From Henricia sp. BOLD:AAB3569 (Eukaryota; Echinodermata; Asteroidea; Spinulosida; Echinasteridae), in contig JBBELK010000068.1 of the NCBI GenBank assembly GCA_037783545.1, forward strand, positions 372,001-436,000: a DNA stretch of 64,000 bases, given 5' to 3'. The position numbers and the translations under genes were made by a program. How positions within the stretch are numbered: position 1 is the first letter of the stretch; every line of letters begins with the position of its first letter. Below are positions 22,407 through 30,909 of this stretch, in pieces. Below the pieces are notes generated by a model that worked only from the letters and a program-made list of their open reading frames with translations, was not told the origin of the DNA and searched no databases.

Positions 22407-22726
22407 TCCTAATCGAGTCCAAGTCTGAGTCATTTTCCAATGTGACTCGAGTTTGACTCGAGTCCGAGTCCTACACTCAAGTCCTACAATACTGCTGTGA
22501 CCTCAGATAGACTGTGTTTAATCTGAGGCCACATCTGAATGCTAACTTTTGCATCTAGAAATATGTATCGCACTGTGACCGCAAACATTTTTGGTTTCAG
22601 TAGTACTATGACTCAACATATAATTCTCAATCATCCAGGAAATTATAAAGTTGTTGGAAGTGAATTTAACTGTTAGAATAGTTGTTTATTGGTAGCTGAT
22701 TGTTTTTAATTCTTTATTCCCAATAG

Positions 22727-22827
22727 CGTTCTGTACTGATGACATGGATGACATTCCCGGTCTGAAGGTGACACGATTTGACTCCAGCGATCTTAAAACA
22801 CCCATACCATGGTTAACCAGCACTTGA
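22727..22827 (+). CDS. Possible terminal coding exon of an unidentified plus-strand gene
   Basis: A polypyrimidine tract ending in TTCCCAATAG gives a fair acceptor at 22726. The next frame reads 32 codons (FCTDDMDDIPGLKVTRF, then DSSDLKTPIPWLTST) to TGA, followed 6 bp later by AATAAA (22833-22838). I do not recognise the protein and found no upstream exon. The alternative is that this is the distal 3' UTR of ORMDL: the minus strand has AATAAA at 22718-22713. Codon 3 positions and composition cannot decide on so short a stretch. Confidence 0.22.
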
Positions 22828-22930
22828 AAAAAAATAAATGCAAATTAAATTTAACAAAAAACTGTTGTGTTTTGGTTGTTTTTGAAATTAGGTTACCCAA
22901 CCTAAAATACTGTTGATAAAGGGAGCTCGG

Positions 22931-23302
22931 TAGGGCTGGGCGAATAGCTCGATTAATCGCGAGTAGTAAACAGTACTCGGACTCGCGATTAGCATTTTAA
23001 AACTACTCGATTAATTGCGGCGCCGCGAGTACCGTTATACATACTTGTACGCTATACTGTTACACTGTGACAGTCCCCTTTCTTAAAAGACGGCCTGTGT
23101 GCAACTGAATTTTATTGTGTAGGCCTATGCTGACAATTTCAACACATATGCCTACACGTTCAATTACGTACATGTACGTGGTTTTTATTATTTGTTTTTT
23201 TGCCTTTTGATACGTTGCCAACTACTCGCGATTAATCGACTAGTCGCGAGTAATTGCTGCAACTACTCGCGAGTAGCAAAATCCACTAGTCGCCCAGCAC
23301 TA
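22931..23302. mobile_element. hAT-like MITE with 8-bp target duplication
   Basis: The ends TAGGGCTGGGCGAATAG and ACTAGTCGCCCAGCACTA are inverted copies. They are flanked by exact 8-bp duplications GAGCTCGG at 22923-22930 and 23303-23310, diagnostic of hAT insertion. The interior is rich in ACTCGCGA/TCGCGAGT words. Length is 372 bp. It lies 109 bp past the ORMDL stop, so probably in its 3' UTR. Confidence 0.88.
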
Positions 23303-23410
23303 GAGCTCGGTGCTACCGTCTGTTTGGTGTAATACCGAGTTTCGACTAGTCCGGAGTAACACTTACCCCTTCCAATATTACATTTTGACCTTTGACCCGA
23401 ACAGGCTTTT

Positions 23411-26400
23411 TCAGTATTTATTGATGTTGAATAGTCTGAATCCGTGAAAAATGGGCAGTTTGGGCAGGACAATAATCAGTGTAAAGACGCCGTTGATGAG
23501 AAAGTGAAGAGCTTGGTACTTGGTGTAGAAACTGGCCAGGAAAAACCTGCAATGAAATCATGTAAAAAAGAGAAAACCTCAGCAATAATATGAATTTTAA
23601 AATGGGAGAAATGGGTGTTTCCACAGTAAAGGGGGCAATTTGGCAACACAGACAATATTTTCGAGATGATACCTTTGTCTGGTCTCAAAATATAAGAAAT
23701 AAGTTTCAGTTGTCCTGAAGAGATAACTTAGGCCCAAAAAGGGTTACAAATAGTGTGACAACATGCCTTTCTAAAAAACCCTGTGTACAAATTTACAATA
23801 TACGCTCGTAACCGGAACGGACACTTGTGTTACATTTTAGGCCGTCCCGGTTACGAGCGTATCACACTAGTGTTATCACACTATTTGTAACCCTTTTTGG
23901 GTCTACGTTATCTCTCCAGAACAACTGAAACTTAATTCTTTTATTTTGAGACTCGACAAAGGTATTTTCTAGAAAATAATGGTCTGTGTTGCCAAAATGC
24001 CCCCTTTACCGTGGAAAGAGTCAAATTCAAATGCAAATTATACTTTGACTGAAAGATCCAGGGAGGCTGAAATTGGCAAGCTATCGCGATTCCGATTCCT
24101 TAAGTGGAATCGATTCTACTCGACTCTGGCGTGGAATCGCCCAAGCCTAGTTACGACTAGGCTTGGGCGACTTTAGCATTTTCAGAGTCGACTCCGATTC
24201 CAAAAAATAATTGCAATTCCAATCGGAAATGGTTCCATTTTTCACAAGAAAACTAACTACATTTAGCATGTACATTGACGATACATATTGTGCAGATGAC
24301 GACCTAATTATATTGGCACGGAGCGGCACTAAACGTCCATAACATGTTTCCGGCATGTGCCACACTCACGTTCCTAATATGTGGAAATTAGACTGAATAC
24401 TGTTTTGTCTTCGGAACTGCTAGGTAATTTGTGGGTTTGGCAAGCTATCACTGGAAATCGAATCTAGATGAGAAGTGATCATTCATTTTCTAATGGGAAT
24501 CGATTCCTCAGAAAAGTGGAATCGATTCTATTCGATTCCAGCGTAGAATCGCCCAAGCCTAGTTATAACTTGTTGGTGAAGCTAGCTGGTTATTTAGCAT
24601 GCACTGAAAATCTGCTAAATACACTCACATGACAATAGGTACAACCGTCAGGAATTTTCTGGTGGTTGTGAACTGGTCTCCGTTGTCGATTTGTTCCCAC
24701 TGTGTTAAGTATCGCTCTGTCTGTTGGCTGTCTGACCAGAGGGATCCCTTGATGTAGTGAAACAGTAGATACATCAGCTGTAGAGAATGAACACAATAAG
24801 ACAGGACAGGATAATACATAAAATTGAAGACTTAAAGGTACACACCGGCCTACTGTTTACGTAATTTAGTGATACAGCATCCTTGACAATAATTTGTTGA
24901 TGGTCCTTGTGAAAAAAGATTGTCATTAACCACAAAAGCTTAAAATTAATAAAAACGGTCAATAGTCGAATTATACGCTTTACCAGCCGTTCACTATCGC
25001 GCGAGACTCACAACTTTGTTGGAAACGATTCGCTCTTCACTTGGCAGCTTTTTGCTTTGGATATCTCTAATTTTCTGCTAAAGATTTCACTGAACAGCCT
25101 AGCCGACCGAATGAGTTTTTCCGTTGAGGAGCTGACATTCATGGTTTGTCTTCACGAACGTACAATTGTAGTTCCACGACGCCACTGTACCGGTTTTGGG
25201 CGGGCAACGTGTGTGTGCCGTGGGGCTAAATGTCACGGTAGACTGAGCACGGTGAAACTAGCTTCGGTTCCTCGGACTTTGTGTCAAAATGTTGTTCGAT
25301 TTTTCAGAGTTATGTTTAACTTTGTTTCATAACCTGAATAAATAGTCTCTTTTGTCAAATACTCATAAATATTTTGAAAAAAAATCAGAGCTGAATTTAA
25401 TGCAATACTGCAGTAATAAACTCACACGGCCATACCGCTGGAAATAAAACTAACTCCAAGGACACGTGATTTATCGGAACCAGAATCTGGTTCCAATAAA
25501 TCACGTGACCTCGATTTTTTGAAAAATTCTCAAAAACGGCAACATTTGGTGGTTTCTTTTCAGGTTCTCTTCAGTCTATTTTGGACTTTCAGAATCATGT
25601 ATGGGTCTATTTCGAACCCAAAATAGCCCAACAAAGCCGGTTTGTCCCTTTTACCTAACAATCATAAAAAAATACCTCCCTAAAAAACTATCTGTTGGAA
25701 GAAAACATGAAATTTACAATCTCCAATTTGGATGTGTAATTAATACTGCACTGTTTGGAAAGAATTCTAAGTTTTTCCTAGTAAATTGTTCCTATTCTTT
25801 CCCCTCCAAATTTTGGTTTCTTCATTAGATTTGCACTTATTGATGTATAATAAATAATTTTAAGGCAAAATTAGTGACGTCCGAGTACTGAATTCTTACT
25901 CACTGTTTTATGTAACCGGATAAATTAGTTTTCAAAACATGGGTGGTTTTCTTACGATATCCTTGAAAATATATGGATTGAGAATGCAAAATTTCAGAAT
26001 GGTAATGAGAAAATATGACATGATATGGTATTAAAATCTTAACACCCTTGGAAAAATGGGGCTCGCCTCAAAAATGTGATCTGGCCACGTTCCTTTAAAA
26101 ACACAGGCTTGTCAGCAATGCACGCGCACTAAATTCGTGCCATGAAATATGCAGCTCAATAGCAAAGGCATGGGGCCGCGTATTCTGGGCACGAATTCGG
26201 CACGCGCATTGCTGACGAGTCTGTGCCTTTAACAGGGACTCACCAAACTATGTGTAACTGTGGTTAGAGTCCACACCGTCGCTACGTTGAGAAAAGGCAG
26301 ACTCAGGAAAAATAGGTGGAGCGCGTACGTGCCGATCAGGTACGATATCCACATGCCGCGGCTGCCCAACCAGGAATGGAACGGAGTCATGTTGGACTCA

Positions 26401-26459
26401 ATCACTCCGTTGGTAACCACGCTAGCCTCGGTCGACTGCTCCGAGATTTTCATCTTCAT
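23411..26459 (-). CDS. ORMDL: ORMDL protein, serine palmitoyltransferase regulator, 3 exons, 166 aa
   Basis: Exons, in transcription order: 26459-26244, 24777-24629, 23546-23411 (stop at 23413-23411), GT-AG introns, continuous frame. Family signatures: SRGMWISYLIGTYALHLFFL (TM1), VATVWTLTTVTHSL, YIKGSLWSDSQQTERYLTQW followed by EQIDNGDQFT, TTRKFLTVVPIVMFFLASFY, TKYQALHFLINGVF and the C-terminus FRLFNINKY. Human ORMDLs are 153 aa and end in the very similar GINKY. Known role: ER membrane protein with four membrane segments that binds serine palmitoyltransferase and limits sphingolipid synthesis. The N-terminus is about 13 residues longer than in human; a second ATG is two codons in. An AG directly before the first ATG may be the acceptor of a 5' UTR intron. 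Which vertebrate paralogue it matches cannot be told; an invertebrate usually has one. Confidence 0.95.
23619..24016. mobile_element. Palindromic MITE in ORMDL intron 2
   Basis: Outer arms CCACAGTAAAGGGGGCAA and TTGCC-AAAATGCCCCCTTTACCGTGG pair. The next arms AGTTTCAGTTGTCC-TGAAGAGATAAC and GTTATCTCTCCAGAACAACT also pair. The core AAATAGTGTGACAACATGCC and CCCTGTGTACAAATTT is shared with the elements at 4499-4914 and 41718-42132, so the same family carries different arms. It starts about 73 bp inside the intron from the last exon. Confidence 0.72.
24076..24149. mobile_element. Truncated hAT-like element, right end only
   Basis: GGCAAGCTATC then TTAAGTGGAATCGATTCTAC up to GGAATCGCCCAAGCCTA matches the right end of the next element. 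It ends exactly where that element's 8-bp target duplication begins. Confidence 0.65.
24158..24561. mobile_element. hAT-like element, TAGGCTTGGGCGA ends, 8-bp duplication
   Basis: TAGGCTTGGGCGACTTTAGC and GAATCGCCCAAGCCTA are inverted ends. The flanks are GTTACGAC (24150-24157) and GTTATAAC (24562-24569), an 8-bp duplication differing at one CG/TA dinucleotide. Non-coding, about 404 bp, in ORMDL intron 2. Confidence 0.75.
25464..25507. repeat. Short palindrome
   Basis: CACGTGATTTATCGGAACCA and TGGTTCCAATAAATCACGTG are inverted copies around AGAATC, giving a 44-bp hairpin in ORMDL intron 1. The ends CACGTGA are E-box-like, but no function can be claimed. Confidence 0.6.
25645..26097 (-). mobile_element. 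MITE family 'R5' copy (TTTAAAGGAG ends), reverse, left-truncated
   Basis: It shares ACCTAACAATCATA, AATACCTCCC, CCAATTTGGATGTG, TGTAACCGGATAAATTAGTTT and ATATCCTTGAAAATATA with copies at 30535-30877, 31849-32662 and 51862-52217. It gives the empty site for the palindrome inserted at 31968-32457. Confidence 0.65.
26095..26232. mobile_element. 138-bp TTAA palindromic MITE, copy 1
   Basis: Inverted halves share ACACAGGCTTGTCAGCAATG and CATTGCTGACGAGTCTGTG, then TTCGTGCCATGAAATATGC with a diverged inverse. TTAA lies at both ends (26095-26098 and 26229-26232). Other copies are at 43629-43768 and 46853-46995. It ends 12 bp from the end of ORMDL exon 1, just inside the intron. Confidence 0.8.
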
Positions 26460-26686
26460 CTTGAAGAAATGTTTTAAATAGTTTGATATTTTGCTTAGGT
26501 GAATTGATGCTGTAGGGCTCTGTAGGCTTGCACTGATGCTGCAGTTTCAGTGTGTTAATAAGGCTTGCTCAGTCGACACAACTTGACTCTTTTTCTGTCA
26601 AAATAAGTTTTAAAGGTAATATTATACACATATGGACTGGCAATAAGGTCACTAGTGCACGTCTATGGGCCCCGAGGGACTGTGAG

Positions 26687-26764
26687 TGACCACAAGAGGG
26701 TCATATTTCCTGAGGCTAAAGGCCGAAGGAAATAGGACCCTCTTGTGGTCACTCACAGTCACCG
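26687..26764. repeat. Palindrome
   Basis: GGGACTGTGAGTGACCACAA with GAGGGTCATATTTCCT pairs with AGGAAATAGGACCCTC and TTGTGGTCACTCACAGTC. It is flanked by GGTCACTAGT words (26648 and 26798), so the real element may run from about 26648 to 26830. Confidence 0.6.
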
Positions 26765-27384
26765 GTCAGTAACCAGCGCAGTACCCGGTCACTAGTTTTT
26801 GAGACTAGTGACCGGTCAGGGAACACTAGCAGCGAATCACGCATGCGTGAAGTCTTAACACGCGCGCCCGAAACTTGATATGCGCGTCTAGTTCACGCTG
26901 GCACAAATTTCATGCACTAGCCCAGATTAGTGAACCTCACATGACTGCGTTTCAGCTAGTCAGGATTGAGAATCAGAAAAATGCGTGTTATAATTGACCT
27001 TATTACCTGCGCTGTTTTCCTGTTGCAGCTTATCAACTTACTACCAGAGAGTGAAATTCTCTTCGGAACTCATGATTTTATTGTGGAAAATTTGTTGGAA
27101 AATTTTTAGGAATAAATAGTATGTCTGTTGTGTGAAAGTGCTTTTAACTCGAAATATAAATTGATTTTTTTTTTTCAAGTCGCTACACGAGCATGCGCAC
27201 AAATCAATGTCACCGTGCGAGTACAGCAAAACCCGAAAGAGAAACTTTTGCGCCTCGAATTTGCAGTTAGTTTCAGCTTGCACAAGTGCTCGCAGGGAAG
27301 TGTTTCACGTCATATTTGTTAACTTCGCTGATTATTCAACTTTGGTTTTGTTTCGCGAATCACCACAAACTTTTCCCGTTGAAC

Positions 27385-27530
27385 GCACAACGGTCAAGTT
27401 AGACAATGGTCGAGTTGGACAATGGTCGAGTTGGTACAACAGTCGAGTTGAAGTTCTGCGGTTGAGCACACATGATCAGTCATCAACAACGACGTAGTTA
27501 ATGAGTCGAATTGGCAAACGGTCGAGTTCA
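27385..27530 (+). repeat. Cluster of GGTCGAGTTGG motifs
   Basis: Near-identical copies GGTCAAGTTAGAC, GGTCGAGTTGGAC, GGTCGAGTTGGTAC, GTCGAGTTGAAG and GGTCGAGTTCATC occur within 150 bp. The same word forms the arms of the foldback at 18520-18790. Confidence 0.5.
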
Positions 27531-28004
27531 TCAGAACCCCAGTCACTCATGCCAGTCAGTTGTCGGTTGTCAGCATGGTCAGTAATCAAAGGCGTTTTTC
27601 GGTAACCCGGTCACCTTGGTGGTTGTTGCGACACCTTTACAAGAAAATGCGGTTTATTTTCTGGTTATTTTGCGCAAGTTTGTTTTTACCTTTTCCCAGG
27701 TAAAACAAGCCAAAGAATTAGTTTGCCAACGCAGTCTGCAATTTATCCCAAGGACTCAAAACTTTAAATTACATCCGCCAAAAGATTCACTTTCCGTAAC
27801 GTACATACAAAGCTGTTCAGCAAAACAATTAATTTGTTTGCTTTATAAAAATGAGTTAGCAGTCAAAAGCAAATGTGATGTGTATTGCAATCGACTGGTG
27901 TTCTGCTATTCTTACTAAGAACACAAGTTGACACAAAATGTTGACTATTAATCCATTTTTATAAAGCAAACAAATTACACCCATATACCTTTAACGTGGG
28001 GTGT

Positions 28005-28176
28005 ACACACTGGACCAACGGCTTCACATCCCTTCTGAAGGATGGAGTAAGTGTGGTTGAGTGCCTTGCTCAAGGGCACAGGTACCGCAGCCGGGGGGAG
28101 GTTTGAACCCGCAACCCCAAGTTTTCACCTATGATTGCGAGTCAATGACCCAAACCACTCGGCCACGGTACCCCAA
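28005..28176 (-). mobile_element. SINE family A, reverse copy
   Basis: Read on the minus strand: a GGGGTACCGTGGCCGAGTGG head with A box, GGGTTCAAACCTCC B box, then TGTGCCCTTGAGCAAGGCAC. This matches the copy at 17614-17910. About 170 bp, truncated at its 3' end. Confidence 0.68.
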
Positions 28177-28243
28177 CAGAGGAATAATGGGCCATCATAT
28201 TAAAAGGTGCTAAAATTGCCTTTATTTCACTGACATCTCAGTA

Positions 28244-28268
28244 TTGTTGTTGTTGTTGTTGTTGTTGG
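28244..28268 (+). repeat. (GTT)n microsatellite
   Basis: About eight uninterrupted GTT units. Confidence 0.85.
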
Positions 28269-29715
28269 GTTGGCACATTGGAATACGAAGTGCTCTTTGC
28301 GCCAGTCACTGTAGAGAAAAATAAATCCGAATGCTGCCAAACAGCTAGTAATCCTCTTTATTCTGCGGCCAATTAAATTCTAGTGCATGCAGTTGGCAAT
28401 TATCTTTGGGTGTATGTATTTTAGATTCTGAGTCAATCGAAGATTCCGCCCACTTCCGAATTTCAGGCTAGTTTTATCTTACCACAGTCACGTGACTTGT
28501 GTCTAGACTCTAGACTCATACGTTGTGGCCCCCAGGGGCACAAACAAATGACAACGAGCACCAGACTAAAGTGACAGTCGCGCGCGCGATTGTGCGAAAG
28601 CGGCGTTTAAGTTTGTTGACAATTTCTGGGCAAGAAAAACGTAATATGCTTGTAAAGTCTAGATCTTGTGCTTTACACTAGTACTAAAGTACAACTTACA
28701 AGTACTAGGGTAGAAGGGGGTATATTCGACCAGATAAGGGAGATGTGCACATATTCTTCTGTCAATGAAGAGAATGAGTCTAATTTTTATGCATATTTAA
28801 CATCTTTAATTTTATGTATCACAACCTTGTGTTGTCATCTGGGTATTTGACCTTTGACCCCTAGTTTATTGGGTTAGTTGCGAGGGAGAATTCAACCACC
28901 TTGTGGCAGTATTCAATCAGGGGGCTGAAAATGTTTAATGGGTCAAGAAGATTGGGTACTTTGACATCATTTTGGATAAATGAGTGCATGTTATTATGCA
29001 AAGTAGTTAAATTCAGAAAACGATATTCGTTTATGTAAATTAACGAGTTTATTAGTAAACGTGCACATATCAATGAAGAAGCATTTAAAAATTAACGTTT
29101 AGCCAATTGAAAGCAACAAAATTGTGCAGAATACAATCAAACTGATAGTTTCCAATGCAGAAATAATATTTTAACTCAAAAATTGAATTTGCGTAAAATA
29201 ATTACCATTTTATGGCCCTGCGGCTGAATACTCACTCAAAGCGCCCTCTATTGGTGGGAAAATTAAATCTCAATTTTCACCATTTTTAAACGACTTATTT
29301 CAGCTTTTTAAATTATAAATTAGTAAATGAGCGACCCAACAGTTATAATTATTACTTCCTTGACACCAGTTCATGTCCAAAATATTAAAGGGGGTCTTTG
29401 ACAAATCTTGTCTTTTTTTTATTGGATCCTGTAAGACAAATCAATAAAATAACTGCCGATTCTTCACCTCAAGTTTGAACGAGGTTAATCTTGTGAAGAA
29501 GTGCAACTTCAGACAGTATTTTGATTCAGAAGAAAGGAAAAGAGTTGCAGGCCATAACTAGCCTACTTTGAGTTGGTCTCAGAACATTTTTCTACTTTTT
29601 ATTAAGTGACAGCTTTGAGCTGATCGAATTCTCCCCCTGATCGAAAATACCCACACCTACCTAGTACTAGGCCTATTTACTATTACTGAAGCACCTATTT
29701 GTCAATTGTTCCTTC

Positions 29716-29850
29716 ACCGCCCACCCCACCCCCCCCTTTTCCCCCTCAACCCCCCCCCCCCCCCCTTTTTCCCCCTCCCCCCACCTTTTTCCCCCTCCCC
29801 CCCCTTTTTCCCCCTCCCCCCCCTTTTCCCCCTCCCCCCACCCCCCGGGT
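29716..29850 (+). repeat. C-rich polypyrimidine tract
   Basis: Runs of C (up to about 17) alternate with TTTT/TTTTT in a loose repeat of CCCCCTCCCCCC and TTTTT. Reading frames through it are low-complexity Pro/Phe or Gly/Lys and not genes. It could adopt triplex or i-motif structure. Confidence 0.8.
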
Positions 29851-30534
29851 TGCCGGCCAAACACAGGTAGGTGGGGATTGTCACTTTTGGCGTGACAAAA
29901 TCCCCACCCCTGGGGCAAAATTTAGGTCACAAAAATTCCCACCCTTCATGCCCTTGGGTGCAAAACATGTACGCCTTGCTATTTATGTACAGAAACTTGT
30001 ATTTCTGGGGCACGAAAAATGACCAAACCCCCACCTGAAGGGGTGGGGCAGCTGCGGGGGATGGGGGGGAGGACATTTGATAGGTGCATTTATGCTTTCT
30101 TTTCAGAAAGCGCACGGGAAACTGGGACTATAGCCCCATTCTGTGGCCAAATACTACGCGGGCTCCGGATGCTTGGCCACAGTGGCGTAGCCTATATTAT
30201 ATATAGACCTTTCACGAACTACTCCAACCACGAGTGCTTTTAAACTACACGATTTCAAAAGCCGTAACTCACACTATTATTACCTAACCTCACCCTAAAA
30301 TGATACGCATTAGGTAGGGTATCGTACGATGCCTACTTTCCGAGAAAATACAGCGGGAATTCCGCCAAAGGCAAAGTTTCACCTTTTTCGTGCAGCGCTC
30401 CATGAAATACTGCACACACTTCTCAACACAAATACGGCGCAACTCGCATGCGCAATACCGTCGGAGTCGATGCATGGAGTGCTGCACAAAAAAGGATTTA
30501 AAAGCATGAGTTAAGAATGTTTCTAAATGGGCTT

Positions 30535-30877
30535 TATGAAATTGTACCCAGATCACACTTTTTTCCATTTTTTCCATGGGTGTTGAGATTTTGATGTTAT
30601 ATCACTTGTCATATTTTTCTTGTTACCATATTGAAATTTTGTGTTTCCAATATAATCCATCCATATCGCAAAAAAACACCAATGTTTTGTAAACTAATTT
30701 ATCCGGTTACATAAAACACTGCAGTGATTACACCAATATTTTTGCTTCAACATCCAAATTGGAGATTGCAGATTTTCTGTTTTCTCCTCATGGATAGTAT
30801 TTTGGAGAGGTATTTTATATGATTGTTAGGTTAGAATAAAATCCATTTTCTTGAAAAATCTGAACAATCTCCTTTAA
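30535..30877 (+). mobile_element. MITE family 'R5' copy directly upstream of PMS1
   Basis: It begins in CCCAGATCACAC and ends AATCTCCTTTAAA, sharing TTATCCGGTTACATAAAACA, CATCCAAATTGGAGATTGCA and TGATTGTTAGGTTAGAA with other copies. It ends 21 bp before the acceptor of the first PMS1 coding exon, so the branch-point region is probably element-derived. Confidence 0.68.
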
Positions 30878-30909
30878 ATGGTTTCTCTTTTCTCGTAGTT
30901 TTTTCAATC

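Larger units (their letters stand above)
26460..30898. promoter_or_regulatory. Divergent intergenic region between ORMDL and PMS1
   Basis: About 4.4 kb separate the ORMDL and PMS1 start codons. CpG- and CG-rich patches occur near 26830-26900 and 28575-28605. A 3' splice site (TTTCTCTTTTCTCGTAG, ending 30898) lies 11 bp before the PMS1 ATG, so PMS1 has a non-coding first exon somewhere upstream that I could not place. The region also holds an inverted repeat, GGTCGAGTTGG motifs, a SINE, a (GTT)n run and a C-rich tract, listed separately. 28680-29690 shows no gene or clear repeat. Confidence 0.4.

Noticed and set aside
25057-25332. 91-codon plus-strand ORF with several Cys
   Set aside because: In ORMDL intron 1, no domain pattern, no flanking splice logic.
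29673-30022. ORFs through the C-rich tract (poly-Pro or Gly/Lys/Glu)
   Set aside because: Low-complexity tract, not coding.
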